Origin: Myxococcales bacterium
GTDB taxonomy: Bacteria > Myxococcota_A > Polyangia > Polyangiales > Ga0077539
NCBI GenBank assembly: GCA_016792845.1
Contig: JAEUKH010000004.1
Coordinates: 62,001 to 126,000 of the forward strand
Length of the DNA: 64,000 nucleotides
Reading direction: 5' to 3'
Below are positions 7,773 to 16,515 of this stretch, one piece after another. The stretch's first letter is position 1, and each line of letters opens with the position of its first letter. The notes under the pieces are model-generated. The model searched no databases. It worked only from the letters and a program-made list of their open reading frames with translations, and was not told the DNA's origin. Both the position numbers and the translations under genes were made by a program.

Positions 7773-8009
7773 CACAAAGCCCTCCTCAGGCCGAGGCACA
7801 ACGCCGCCGTTCATAGCACCAATACGCGCCACCGGAAGCCCCGGATTGTGCGCCCTCGACGCCACACCTGCGCGATGTCGCCCGAATGTTGCTGCGCCGC
7901 GTTGAAAACTCTGTACCTTCCCGCGCCCGACGCCACGCGCGCCCGAAGCCGATCTGGTGAGGGTGTCGCGCCACGCGAAGGGCACAGAGCGCCCGAAGGA
8001 GTGCCATCG

Positions 8010-9113
8010 ATGCAGTGGATGAAACTCGTGCTTGAGGACGGGACCGTGTTGCGCGGCCGGGCCTTCGGCGCCCCGCGAGAGGTCGCCGGAGAGGTGGTCT
8101 TCAACACCGGCATGAGCGGGTACGTCGAGACCCTCACCGACCCGAGCTACCGCGGGCAGATCTTGGTGACGACCTTCCCCTTGCAGGGCAACTACGGGGT
8201 GCCGGCGGCGCGGGCGGCGGGCACCCTCGATGAACCCTTTGAGAGCGACCGCATCCAGGTCGAGGGCCTGGTGTGTCTTCGGCATAGCGCGCATCCGAGT
8301 CACCACGCCAACGCGCGCACGCTCGGGGCATGGCTCGCGTCGGAAGACGTTCCGGCCATTGAAGGGATCGACACGCGGACGTTGACGCGCAAGCTGCGCG
8401 AGCACGGCACCTTGCGTGGTTACCTCGTGGCCGACGACGTCGACACGCTCGAAGGCGCCCGGGCCCGGGCCCGCGGCGTCGCGATGGAGCAGGCCGTCGC
8501 CGACACCACGGTGCGCGCGCCGATCACTTACGAGGGCGGCTCGCTCAAGATCGTGCTGGTCGACACGGGCTGCAAAGACCACATCGCGCGCTCGCTCTTG
8601 CGTCGCGGCGCCTCGGTGCTGCGGGTGCCGGCCCACGCCGACCTCGCCCGCGCGGTCGAGGGCTACGACGGCGTGCTGCTGTCGAACGGCCCGGGTGACC
8701 CCAAGAGCCTCATGCCCCTGGTCGACCAGATTCGCGGGTTGTTTGAAAAGAACATCCCCATCTTCGGGGTCTGTCTCGGCAACCAGCTCTTGTCGCTGGC
8801 CGCAGGGGGCGACACCTACAAGCTCAAATACGGGCACCGCGGGCAGAACCAGCCGGTGCAAGACCTCTTGACCCGCCGGTGCTATGTGACCTCACAGAAC
8901 CACGGCTACGCCGTGCGCGACGAGAGCCTCGGGGCCGACTGGGAGCCTTGGTTCGTCAACGTCAACGACGGCACCAACGAGGGCATCCGCTGTCGCAACC
9001 GGCCCATCGCGAGCGTTCAGTTTCACCCCGAGGCGCGGCCGGGGCCCGAAGACACGGGCTTTCTCTTTGATGACTTTCTGCGCCTTGTGGGCAGCATGAA
9101 GCGAGGTGGCTGA
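8010..9113 (+). CDS. carA: carbamoyl-phosphate synthase small subunit (glutaminase)
   Basis: A 367-residue class I glutamine amidotransferase subunit. The N-terminal half is the CarA-specific domain (EVVFNTGMSGYVETLTDPSY); the C-terminal half has the catalytic Cys255 in GVCLGNQ and the His/Glu pair in QFHPEA. It hydrolyses glutamine and channels ammonia to CarB for carbamoyl phosphate used in pyrimidine and arginine synthesis. The ATG at 8010 is chosen because GAAGGAG lies eight bases upstream and the protein then starts as CarA family members do. It is followed directly by carB. Confidence 0.97.
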   Translation: MQWMKLVLEDGTVLRGRAFGAPREVAGEVVFNTGMSGYVETLTDPSYRGQILVTTFPLQGNYGVPAARAAGTLDEPFESDRIQVEGLVCLRHSAHPSHHANARTLGAWLASEDVPAIEGIDTRTLTRKLREHGTLRGYLVADDVDTLEGARARARGVAMEQAVADTTVRAPITYEGGSLKIVLVDTGCKDHIARSLLRRGASVLRVPAHADLARAVEGYDGVLLSNGPGDPKSLMPLVDQIRGLFEKNIPIFGVCLGNQLLSLAAGGDTYKLKYGHRGQNQPVQDLLTRRCYVTSQNHGYAVRDESLGADWEPWFVNVNDGTNEGIRCRNRPIASVQFHPEARPGPEDTGFLFDDFLRLVGSMKRGG

Positions 9114-9114
9114 G

Positions 9115-12100
9115 ATGTTCGGGCAGTATCTACCGAAGAAGCCCCGCAGGGTGTTGGTGCTCGGCTCGGGGGCGCTCAAAATCGGCGAGGCCGGCGAGTT
9201 CGACTACTCAGGCTCGCAGGCCATCAAGGCCTTTCGCGAGGAGGGCATCACGACCATCCTCGTGAACCCTAACATCGCCACCATTCAGACCAGCGAAGAG
9301 ATGGCCGACAAGGTCTACTTTTTGCCGGTCGACCCGCACTTCGTCGAAGAGGTGATCGTCAAAGAAGAGGTCGACGCCATCACCTGCTCGTTCGGCGGGC
9401 AGACGGCGCTCAACTGCGGCGTCGCCCTCGACGACAGCGGGGTTCTCGCCAAGTACGGCGTGCGGGTGCTCGGCACCCCCATCGAGACGGTGCGCGACAC
9501 CGAAGACCGGCTCCGCTTCAAGCGAAAGCTCGACGAGATCGGCGTCAAGACCGCGCGCTCTGCGGCCTGCACCTCGCCCGAAGAGGTGAACGAGGCGGTC
9601 AAGCGCATCGGCCTGCCGGTGATCTTGCGAGGGGCCTACTCGCTCGGCGGCAAGGGCTCGCGCATCTGTGACACCCAGGCCGAGCTCGACGACGCGCTCC
9701 TGCGGGCCTTCTCGGGCGGCACCACCCAGGTGCTCGTCGAAGAGTCGCTCCGCGGCTGGAAGGAGATCGAGTACGAGGTCGTGCGCGACGCCCGCGACAA
9801 CTGCATCACCGTCTGCAACATGGAGAACGTCGACCCGCTCGGCATCCATACGGGCGAGTCGATCGTGGTGGCGCCCTCGCAGACCTTGAACGATGAGGAG
9901 TATCAGAAGCTCCGCACCATCGCGATCAAGACGATTCGGCACCTCGGCGTGGTGGGCGAATGCAACATCCAGTACGCCCTCGACCCGCGCTCGTGGGATT
10001 ACCGCGTCATCGAGGTCAACGCGCGGCTCTCGCGCTCGTCGGCGCTCGCGTCAAAGGCCACGGGCTACCCGCTGGCCTACGTCGCCGCGAAGATCGCCCT
10101 CGGGTACGCGCTGAACGACCTGCCCAACGCGATCACCCGCCGCACGAGCGCCTTCTTCGAGCCGGCGCTCGATTACATCGTCTGTAAATTCCCCCGGTGG
10201 GATTTGCAGAAGTTTCGCGCCGTCGAGACCCGCATCGGCAGCGAGATGAAGTCGGTGGGCGAGGTCATGGCCATCGGCAAGACCTTCGCCGAGGTCTTGC
10301 AGAAGGCCACGCGGATGCTCGAGATCGGCGTCACGGGTCTCGACCCCGCGGCCTTCGCGTTCGACGACCTCGTTCACGAGATTCGCAACCCTTCGCCGCG
10401 TCGCATCTTCGCCGTGGCCCGCTGCCTCGCCGAGGGCATGTCGGTCGAGGCGGTGCACGGGCACACGGGCATCGACCCTTGGTTTCTTGAGCAGATCGCC
10501 GAGATGATGCGGTGTCGCGCCTCGCTCGCGGCGCGCCCTGAGCCGCTCGACGAGGCTTCGATGCGCGAGGCCAAGCAGCTCGGCTTCAGCGACCGGGCCA
10601 TCGCGCTCCTGCAAGGCAGCGACGAGGCCGCGGTGCGGGCCCACCGGAGCGCCCTCGGCGTCTTGCCCAAGCTCTGCCAGATCGACACCCTCGCGGCCGA
10701 GTACCCCGCCGAGACGAATTACCTCTATTTCAGCCATCACGCGAGCGCCGACGACGTGCCCGCCTCGTGGCGAAAGAAGGTGCTGGTCTTGGGCGGCGGG
10801 GCCTACCGCATCGGGTCGAGCGTCGAGTTCGACTGGTGCTGCGTCAACACCGTGAAGGCCGCGCAGGAGCTCGGGTACGAGACGCTCTTGCTCAATTACA
10901 ACCCCGAGACCGTGAGCACCGATTACGACGTGTGCGACAAGCTGATCTTTGATGAGATCAGCCTTGAGACGGTGCTCGACCTCTGGCACCGCGAGGCCCC
11001 CGTCGGCGTGGTGGTGTCGATGGGCGGCCAGGTGCCCAACAACCTCGCGCTGCGGCTCGACCAGGCGGGCGTGAAGGTGCTCGGCACCGCCCCCGAGGCC
11101 ATCGACCGGGCCGAAGATCGAAAGAAGTTCAGCGACCTCCTCGACGCCCTGCACATCGACCAACCCCGGTGGATGAGCACCGCCGACACCCGCGAGGCCG
11201 AGCTCGAAGGCCTCGTCGAGACCCTCGGCGGGTACCCGGTGCTCGTGCGGCCGTCGTATGTGCTCTCGGGCGCCGCGATGACCGTGGCCCATCAGACCTC
11301 GCACCTCGCGAACTACCTCCAGCGCGCGGCCTCGGTGTCGCCCGAGCACCCGGTGGTGGTGACCAAATTCGAGACCCACGCCAAAGAGATCGAGATCGAC
11401 GCCGTGGCCGACCGCGGCGAGATCGTGCTGTGGGCGCTCTCTGAGCACATCGAGAACGCGGGCGTTCACTCGGGTGACGCCACGCTGGTGCTGCCGCCGC
11501 AGAAGCTCTACATCGAGACCGTTCGGCGCATTCGGCGCATCGCCCGCGACGTGGCCCGGGCCCTCGCGATCACGGGCCCGTTCAACATGCAGTTTCTCGC
11601 CAAAGACAACGTCGTCAAGGTGATTGAGTGCAACCTCCGGGCTTCACGCAGCTTCCCCTTTGTTTCAAAAGTGACCGGGGTGAACTTCATTCGAGAGGCG
11701 GCCCGGCGCATGCTCGGCGTGGCGACCCCGGTGGCCTGCGAGTCGCTCGACCTCGATTACGTCGCGGTGAAGGCCGCGCAGTTCTCGTTCTCGCGCCTGG
11801 CGGGCGCCGACCCGACCCTCGGGGTCGAGATGGCCTCGACGGGCGAGGTGGGGTGCCTCGGCGATGACTTGCACGAGGCGCTCCTCAAGGCGCTCCTGGC
11901 GACGGGCATGCGGGTGCCGAAGAAGGGCGTTCTTTTGTCGCTCGGCCCGGTGGCCGACAAGTACCGCTTCGAGCGCGAGGCGCAGCTTCTGGCCCAACTC
12001 GGGCTCACGCTCTATGCCACCCCGGGCACCCTCGACGTGCTCCGCGAGCAGGGCATCGACGCCAAGGTCGCGTACAAAGACAGTGAGGCGCGCGAGCCCT

Positions 12101-12339
12101 CGGCGGTGTCGCTCCTTTCGCGGGGCGAGATCGATCTGGTGATCAACATCCCGCGGAGCTACGACCGCGAAGGGCGCCCCGACGGGTACCGCATCCGTCG
12201 CAGGGCCGTCGACCTGAACGTGCCCTTGCTCACCAACCTTCAGCTCGCTCGCGCCTTTGTTGAAGCGATCGCGCGCTACAAGGTCGAAGACCTCAAGCCC
12301 CTCGATTGGGCGAGCTACCTCGCGCGCAACACGCAGTGA
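9115..12339 (+). CDS. carB: carbamoyl-phosphate synthase large subunit
   Basis: A 1074-residue protein, the usual CarB length, starting one base after the carA stop; GAGG lies eight bases before the ATG (a GTG three codons upstream is an alternative). It has two homologous synthetase halves, each with a pre-ATP-grasp segment (VLVLGSGALKIGEAGEFDYSG near the start, VLVLGGGAYRIGSSVEFDW at the second half) and an ATP-grasp domain, followed by the allosteric domain. It makes carbamoyl phosphate from bicarbonate, ammonia and two ATP. It ends five bases before the convergent AlkC-like gene. Confidence 0.97.
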   Translation: MFGQYLPKKPRRVLVLGSGALKIGEAGEFDYSGSQAIKAFREEGITTILVNPNIATIQTSEEMADKVYFLPVDPHFVEEVIVKEEVDAITCSFGGQTALNCGVALDDSGVLAKYGVRVLGTPIETVRDTEDRLRFKRKLDEIGVKTARSAACTSPEEVNEAVKRIGLPVILRGAYSLGGKGSRICDTQAELDDALLRAFSGGTTQVLVEESLRGWKEIEYEVVRDARDNCITVCNMENVDPLGIHTGESIVVAPSQTLNDEEYQKLRTIAIKTIRHLGVVGECNIQYALDPRSWDYRVIEVNARLSRSSALASKATGYPLAYVAAKIALGYALNDLPNAITRRTSAFFEPALDYIVCKFPRWDLQKFRAVETRIGSEMKSVGEVMAIGKTFAEVLQKATRMLEIGVTGLDPAAFAFDDLVHEIRNPSPRRIFAVARCLAEGMSVEAVHGHTGIDPWFLEQIAEMMRCRASLAARPEPLDEASMREAKQLGFSDRAIALLQGSDEAAVRAHRSALGVLPKLCQIDTLAAEYPAETNYLYFSHHASADDVPASWRKKVLVLGGGAYRIGSSVEFDWCCVNTVKAAQELGYETLLLNYNPETVSTDYDVCDKLIFDEISLETVLDLWHREAPVGVVVSMGGQVPNNLALRLDQAGVKVLGTAPEAIDRAEDRKKFSDLLDALHIDQPRWMSTADTREAELEGLVETLGGYPVLVRPSYVLSGAAMTVAHQTSHLANYLQRAASVSPEHPVVVTKFETHAKEIEIDAVADRGEIVLWALSEHIENAGVHSGDATLVLPPQKLYIETVRRIRRIARDVARALAITGPFNMQFLAKDNVVKVIECNLRASRSFPFVSKVTGVNFIREAARRMLGVATPVACESLDLDYVAVKAAQFSFSRLAGADPTLGVEMASTGEVGCLGDDLHEALLKALLATGMRVPKKGVLLSLGPVADKYRFEREAQLLAQLGLTLYATPGTLDVLREQGIDAKVAYKDSEAREPSAVSLLSRGEIDLVINIPRSYDREGRPDGYRIRRRAVDLNVPLLTNLQLARAFVEAIARYKVEDLKPLDWASYLARNTQ

Positions 12340-12344
12340 CCGCG

Positions 12345-13466
12345 TCAGGGCTTCACGTCGACGGTGCCGATCTCTCGATCGGTGCCGTCGACCCGGAGCG
12401 CGATCTTGTGGGGCCCCGGGTACACCGTGCGGGTGCTGAACTGCGCGAAATGAATCGTCTTCTGGAAGCGCTGCGGGCCCGCCTCGGCGAGTGAGAGCCT
12501 CGCGCCGCGGAACACCTTGGGCGCCGCGTCTCCGGCCTTCTTGATGAAGAAACACACCAGGTCGACGTTGACCACCGCGTCGGTGGCTTCGAGGCCGTCG
12601 AGGGTCACCTTGACGGTGAGCTTGTCGCCGATGCAGAGCGCGCGGGTCGAGAGCGCGGCGTCGAGGCGGTAACGGTGCGCCGGGGCCGCCGTGCCGCCGA
12701 GGAGGGCGAGGGCTCCGCGGTGGCCCGCTTTGACCATCGAGCGCAGGGCGTGGGCGATCACCGGGTGGCGGCTCGGGCGGGCCTTGAGCCACGCCGCGCA
12801 GCGCGCAAGGAGCCCTTCGGGGTCGCTGCGGCTCAGGTCGTTGAGGTGGTTGGCGACGCTGCGCCGGACGTACAGCTCGGGGTCGTCGACGAGGGCTTCG
12901 AGGAGCGCGTAGATCGGCTCGGGGCGCGCGGCGAAGACCGTGAGCCGGCCCGCCCAGGGGAGCCGCGGCCGGGTGCCCTCGCTCACCAGGCGGCGCACAT
13001 GGAGGCTCGGGTCGGAGACCCACTTTGTAAAGTATTGGAGCGCGAGGTCGGGGTTGTCTTCAATGAACGGGCGGATGCAGAACTCGCTCGACATGCGCTG
13101 GGTGAGGGCGTGCATGGCGTCCATCGAGGGGCCGTAGTGCCCGCGGCCGACCCGGGCGATGAAGCGCGAATAGGGGAGGTAGAAGAAGAGCGCGTCGCCG
13201 AAGCTCTGGCCAGACGGCGACACCGGGTGCATCGACGCGACGAGGGTGTCGAGGGCCTCGACGACGTCGCGCGGGAGGGCGCGCTCGAGGGCCTGCGAGA
13301 CGTGCTCGGCCCGGGCCATGAGGGTGAGGGCATCAAGGCCCGCGGCGGCTTCGGCGACGAAGCGGGGGGCGTCGAAGCGCGGGTCGACGGCGGTGATGCG
13401 CGCCGCGATGTCGGCGACGAGGGCGGGTGAGAGGCGGTCTTTGAGTGCGGTGCTGGTCTCGCTCAC
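12345..13466 (-). CDS. AlkC-like DNA alkylation repair glycosylase
   Basis: A 373-residue HEAT-like repeat protein. The stretch HVRRLVSEGTRPRLPWAGRL, with the following LEALVDDPELYVRRSVANHLNDLSR, is the hallmark of the AlkC/AlkD superfamily that excises N-alkylated purines without base flipping. The C-terminal about 100 residues form an extra beta-rich domain, as in some AlkC members. The GTG at 13466 overlaps the stop of the upstream gene as GTGA, so it is the last gene of the cysteine operon by coupling. Why a DNA repair gene is in that operon is unclear. Whether the catalytic residues are intact was not checked. Confidence 0.8.
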   Translation of the reverse strand: MSETSTALKDRLSPALVADIAARITAVDPRFDAPRFVAEAAAGLDALTLMARAEHVSQALERALPRDVVEALDTLVASMHPVSPSGQSFGDALFFYLPYSRFIARVGRGHYGPSMDAMHALTQRMSSEFCIRPFIEDNPDLALQYFTKWVSDPSLHVRRLVSEGTRPRLPWAGRLTVFAARPEPIYALLEALVDDPELYVRRSVANHLNDLSRSDPEGLLARCAAWLKARPSRHPVIAHALRSMVKAGHRGALALLGGTAAPAHRYRLDAALSTRALCIGDKLTVKVTLDGLEATDAVVNVDLVCFFIKKAGDAAPKVFRGARLSLAEAGPQRFQKTIHFAQFSTRTVYPGPHKIALRVDGTDREIGTVDVKP

Positions 13467-14182
13467 GGGTCTGACGAGGTGCCGCGTCGGGCCTGGGCCC
13501 ACAAGTCTTTGACGACACTTTGCACCGCCTCGGGGGGCTCGGCGACCAGCGCCTCGACGGCCGCGTCGTGGTCCGAGGGGGGCTCCGGTGACGCCGCCGC
13601 GGGGGCCTGGTCGGAGGGCGCCGCGGTCGGGCCCTGGCGACGCTGGGCGGCGAGCCGGGTGCGGGTGGTCTCGACGCTCCAGCGCGAGGCGGCGCGGAAG
13701 GGCCACTGCCACGTCTCCCACCCTTCGAGGGGGAAGAAGGGCAGAAAGTGCGCGAAGGCTGCGAGCCTCGCGGCCCGCGCGAGGGCCGTCACGGCTGCGA
13801 GGTGTGAGAGCCCGAGGTCTGCGTCTTCGGCCGCCCAACGCGCGAGGAGCCACGCGATGAAGAGCGCGACCTGACCGCCGAGGGCGACCCGCGAGCGCTC
13901 GGCCGGCGCGGTCTCGGGGCCCCAGACGATGTCGCCGCCGAGGGCCGAGAAGCGCCAGGCGCGCACCGACTTGCCGAGGCGGCGCGCCATCACGTGGTGC
14001 CCCAAGGCTTTGGTGAGCGAGAGCGCGACGAAGGCGACGAGCGCGGCGCGATGCCAGGCCATTCCGCCGAGGAGCCATGGGGTGAGGGCGACCGTCCAGT
14101 GGAGGCGGAGGCGCTGCCCGAAGAGCCCGAGGGCGCCGCGGTCGAAGTCTTCGGTGCTGTCGTAGTTTGAAGGGCAGCTCAT
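13463..14182 (-). CDS. M50 (site-2 protease)-like membrane protein lacking the metal motif
   Basis: A 239-residue membrane protein. Its layout follows small M50 proteases: LHWTVALTPWLLGG near the N-terminus, then a helix with KALGHHVMARRLG (residues 58-70) where active enzymes have HExxH followed by an Ar-x-LG pattern, LGGDIVW, a later transmembrane helix, and FFPLEGW (149-155) where enzymes have PxxPLDG. The first His and the Glu of HExxH are Lys58 and Ala59, so zinc proteolysis is not expected. A Pro/Ala-rich cytoplasmic tail follows. The start at 14182 is chosen because the next gene ends at 14191. Family assignment is tentative. Confidence 0.6.
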   Translation of the reverse strand: MSCPSNYDSTEDFDRGALGLFGQRLRLHWTVALTPWLLGGMAWHRAALVAFVALSLTKALGHHVMARRLGKSVRAWRFSALGGDIVWGPETAPAERSRVALGGQVALFIAWLLARWAAEDADLGLSHLAAVTALARAARLAAFAHFLPFFPLEGWETWQWPFRAASRWSVETTRTRLAAQRRQGPTAAPSDQAPAAASPEPPSDHDAAVEALVAEPPEAVQSVVKDLWAQARRGTSSDP

Positions 14183-14190
14183 CAGGGCCG

Positions 14191-14832
14191 TCAGCGCGGG
14201 CGCCGCCGCGCGAGCATGCACCAGATCGGCCCGCCGAGGAGCGGCAGCCGCGAGAGGGCCGCGAGCCGCGGGGCCTCGGTCACCCGCTCGTTCTGCCGGC
14301 AGAGCGAGAGCGTGTAGGGCATCAAGAGCCCGCAGAGCGCGAGGTCGAGGGTCATCACATGCACGAGGCGGTTTGTGTGAAAGAGCCGCGTGTACAAGGC
14401 AAAATCACCGGTCGCGGCGCCCCACCCGAGGAGCCCCGCGATGGCCCCGAGGCTGAGCGCCCCGAGCCAGCGCGCGCGAAAGGCCGCGTCGAGGCGAGAC
14501 TCGGGCTGCCCTGTCATTCGCGCACGGGCGAGGGCGAGCCAGGGCAAGAGCGCGAAGCCACCGAGGGCCAGCATCGCCAGCACGAAGGGCCACGCGGGCG
14601 GCCGGAGCGCGCTGCGGAGCGGCACGAGCATCGCCGCGTAGACCCAAGGCACCACGCCGAGGGTCATGAACACCGCGAAGACCAGCGGGTCGAGGCCGTC
14701 TCGCCGCAACGTGAAGGCCGCCCGAACGAGCCGCGCCGTGAGCGCAGGGTCGTCGGGGGGGCTCAGGCGAAGGGCGTAAACGACGAAGCCGAGCCAGAGG
14801 GCGCCGAAGAAGACCGCGCGAAGACGCAACAC
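14191..14832 (-). CDS. multi-pass membrane protein of unknown function
   Basis: 213 residues with about six hydrophobic helices, for example LRAVFFGALWLGFVVYAL, PLVFAVFMTLGVVPWVYAAML, WPFVLAMLALGGFALLPWLAL, WLGALSLGAIAGLLGWGAA and LVHVMTLDLALCGLLMPYTL, ending with a basic RRRPR tail. I do not recognise the family. It starts 15 bases after the CysM-like gene and ends eight bases before the M50-like gene, so it is part of the cysteine operon. A transporter or quinone-type membrane role would be a guess. Confidence 0.75.
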   Translation of the reverse strand: MLRLRAVFFGALWLGFVVYALRLSPPDDPALTARLVRAAFTLRRDGLDPLVFAVFMTLGVVPWVYAAMLVPLRSALRPPAWPFVLAMLALGGFALLPWLALARARMTGQPESRLDAAFRARWLGALSLGAIAGLLGWGAATGDFALYTRLFHTNRLVHVMTLDLALCGLLMPYTLSLCRQNERVTEAPRLAALSRLPLLGGPIWCMLARRRPR

Positions 14833-14847
14833 GACGCTCCGGCGAGG

Positions 14848-15786
14848 CTACCAGAGGTAGCGCTTCTCCCAACGCATGGGGGCGAAGTATCGGTCGCCGC
14901 GGTCGCAGAGCACCGTCACGATGCAGCCCGTCTCGCCGCGCGCCGCGAGCTCGCGGCCGATCGAGAGCGCCGCGAAGACGTTGGCCCCGGCGCTGTGGCC
15001 GAGAAACAGGCCGTCTTCGGCGGTGAGCCTGTCGGTCATGTCCCAGCCGTCGTCGGTGCTCACGAAGCGCGTCTCGTCGACCAGCGAGGGGTCGTAGATG
15101 GGCGGCACGAGCGAGCTCGCCAGGTGCTTGAGCCCTTCGAGCCCGTGGAGCTGCTCGGCGGGCTCGACGGCGACGCAGCGCACCCGGCGGTGGTGCTCGC
15201 GGAGCCTCCGGGTGGTGCCGACGAAGGTGCCCGTGGTGCCGAGGCCCGCGACGAAATGCGTGATGCGGTCGCCCACGTCGCGCAAGATCTCAACCCCGGT
15301 GCCGAGGTAGTGGGCCCTCGGGTTCGAAAGATTAGAATACTGGTCAGGATAGTAGAAGCGATCGGGGTCGTCGGCCACCACCTCGCGCACATGGCGGATG
15401 GCCCCGTCGGAGCCCTCAAGGGGGTTCGAGAAGATGAGCTCGGTGCCGTAGGCGCGGGTGATGTCTTTGCGGGCCTGCGAGACGTTCGAGGGCATCACCA
15501 GCGCGACGCGGTACCCGAGGGCCGCGCCGACCATCGAGTAGGCGACCCCGGTGTTGCCCGAGGTCGAGTCGATGAGGATCTTGTCGCGGGTGAGCTCGCC
15601 GCGGGCGATGGCGTCGAGGAAGATCTGCCGCGCGGCCCGGTCTTTCACCGAGCCGCCGGGGTTGGCGAACTCGACCTTGGCGTAGAGCGACACGCCGGGG
15701 GTCTCTCGTTCGAGCGTGCGGAGGCGGAGCAGCGGGGTGTTGCCCACCGCGTCGAGGATCGAGTCAAGGCGCCGAGGGCGTAGCAT
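14848..15786 (-). CDS. cysM: CysM-like PLP cysteine synthase
   Basis: A 312-residue fold-type II PLP enzyme. Lys48 in NPGGSVKDR is the Schiff-base lysine, TSGNTG (residues 75-80) is the substrate loop, and GLGTTGTFVG is the phosphate-binding loop. HFVAGLGTTGT, the EPAE segment and VPPIYDPSLVD match the mycobacterial CysM pattern, which uses O-phosphoserine and a thiocarboxylated CysO carrier. With the CysO-like carrier and an E1-like gene just upstream, that reaction is the best reading; an O-acetylserine enzyme or cystathionine beta-synthase is possible. It starts two bases after the stop of the preceding small gene. Confidence 0.85.
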   Translation of the reverse strand: MLRPRRLDSILDAVGNTPLLRLRTLERETPGVSLYAKVEFANPGGSVKDRAARQIFLDAIARGELTRDKILIDSTSGNTGVAYSMVGAALGYRVALVMPSNVSQARKDITRAYGTELIFSNPLEGSDGAIRHVREVVADDPDRFYYPDQYSNLSNPRAHYLGTGVEILRDVGDRITHFVAGLGTTGTFVGTTRRLREHHRRVRCVAVEPAEQLHGLEGLKHLASSLVPPIYDPSLVDETRFVSTDDGWDMTDRLTAEDGLFLGHSAGANVFAALSIGRELAARGETGCIVTVLCDRGDRYFAPMRWEKRYLW

Positions 15787-15788
15787 GG

Positions 15789-16136
15789 TCAGCGGGCCGA
15801 GGGGGCGAGCGAGAGCCGTGAGAGGAAGGGCGAGGGGTCGGGCGCCGCGGGGCCGTCGAGCACCGCGCGGGCCGCTTCGAGCGCCGCGAGGGCCGCGCGA
15901 CCGAGGCGCTCGGGGGCGCTCGCGGGGGGGGCGTCGCCGACCGAGACTGTCGCGGCGGCGCCGGGGTCGACGAGGCCGCCAGCGCGGGTGTGGAGCATCG
16001 CCGCGAGGCCGACCACGTCGGGGTGACCCACGAAGCGGAGCCCAACGGTGCCGAGCCGCGACTGCCCGGCGACGCCGACCTCGGCGAGCGCGATCTGCCG
16101 CGCGAAGCGGGCCCAGTCGAGGGCGGGCTCAGCCAC
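15789..16136 (-). CDS. degenerate ThiF N-terminal-like small protein
   Basis: A 115-residue protein beginning WARFARQIALAEVGVAGQSRL, which matches the conserved N-terminal RYSRQI...GxxGQ helix pair of ThiF/MoeB/HesA E1-like enzymes. The next segment (GTVGLRFVGHPDVVG) corresponds to the first Rossmann strand, but the GxGGLG nucleotide loop is absent and the rest is Ala/Pro-rich. The full E1-like gene two positions upstream lacks exactly this N-terminal helix pair, so the two may be halves of one split enzyme, or this is a decayed copy. It overlaps the sulfur carrier gene by eight bases. Confidence 0.65.
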   Translation of the reverse strand: MAEPALDWARFARQIALAEVGVAGQSRLGTVGLRFVGHPDVVGLAAMLHTRAGGLVDPGAAATVSVGDAPPASAPERLGRAALAALEAARAVLDGPAAPDPSPFLSRLSLAPSAR

Positions 16137-16401
16137 CGGCGACCGCGGGGATCAACGACACCACGTCGCCCGCCTTCACCGCGGTGTCGAGCTTGTCGAG
16201 GAAGCGCACGTCTTCGTCGTTCAAGAACACGTTGATGAAGCGACGGATGCCCTTGTCGTCGACGATGCGCTCGCGCAACCCTGGGAAGCGCCCGCCGAGG
16301 TCGTCGACCAGGGCGCGCACGGTGTCGCCCGACGCGGTCACCTCTTCTTGGTTCTGCGTCAAGGTGCGGAGCTGCGTCGGGATACGAACCACAATCGACA
16401 T
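16129..16401 (-). CDS. cysO: CysO-like ThiS/MoaD-family sulfur carrier
   Basis: A 90-residue ubiquitin-fold carrier ending in the required Gly-Gly (AVAGG). The pattern VRIPTQLRTLT, TASGDTVRALVDDL, RRFINVFLNDEDVRF and GDVVSLIPAVAGG is very close to mycobacterial CysO rather than to ThiS or MoaD. Its C-terminal glycine would be adenylated by the E1-like protein and converted to a thiocarboxylate that donates sulfur to the CysM-like enzyme. The start at 16401 is preferred over one 12 codons upstream because GAGAGG lies just before it. It overlaps the following small gene. Confidence 0.9.
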   Translation of the reverse strand: MSIVVRIPTQLRTLTQNQEEVTASGDTVRALVDDLGGRFPGLRERIVDDKGIRRFINVFLNDEDVRFLDKLDTAVKAGDVVSLIPAVAGG

Positions 16402-16420
16402 CGAAGTACCTCTCGTTGAG

Positions 16421-16436
16421 TGGCGCCGCGGCGCCA
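16421..16436. repeat. 16-base perfect palindrome
   Basis: TGGCGCCGCGGCGCCA is perfectly self-complementary. It lies about 20 bases upstream of the CysO-like start, between that gene and the E1-like gene. It could be an operator for an internal promoter or form an RNA hairpin that tunes expression of the carrier. Confidence 0.4.
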
Positions 16437-16470
16437 AAGCGCGCCGACGACAGTGTTCAGTCTTCTAGCA

Positions 16471-16515
16471 CGGGCCTTCGGCAGTGTGAACGCCGTCGCT
16501 CAGACTGAAGGCCCG
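16471..16515 (-). terminator. hairpin at the end of the E1-like gene
   Basis: GAAGGCCCG (16507-16515) and CGGGCCTTC (16471-16479) pair perfectly over nine bases with a 27-base loop, covering the last codons and stop of the E1-like gene. There is no U-tract. An intra-operon attenuator or RNA-processing element is possible; it would divide the operon into cysK/E1 and carrier/CysM parts. Confidence 0.35.

Noticed and set aside
7773-8861. 363 codons upstream of the NHL lipoprotein start in the same frame
   Set aside because: They lie opposite carA, lack domain features, and a lipoprotein signal with a ribosome binding site starts at 7772.
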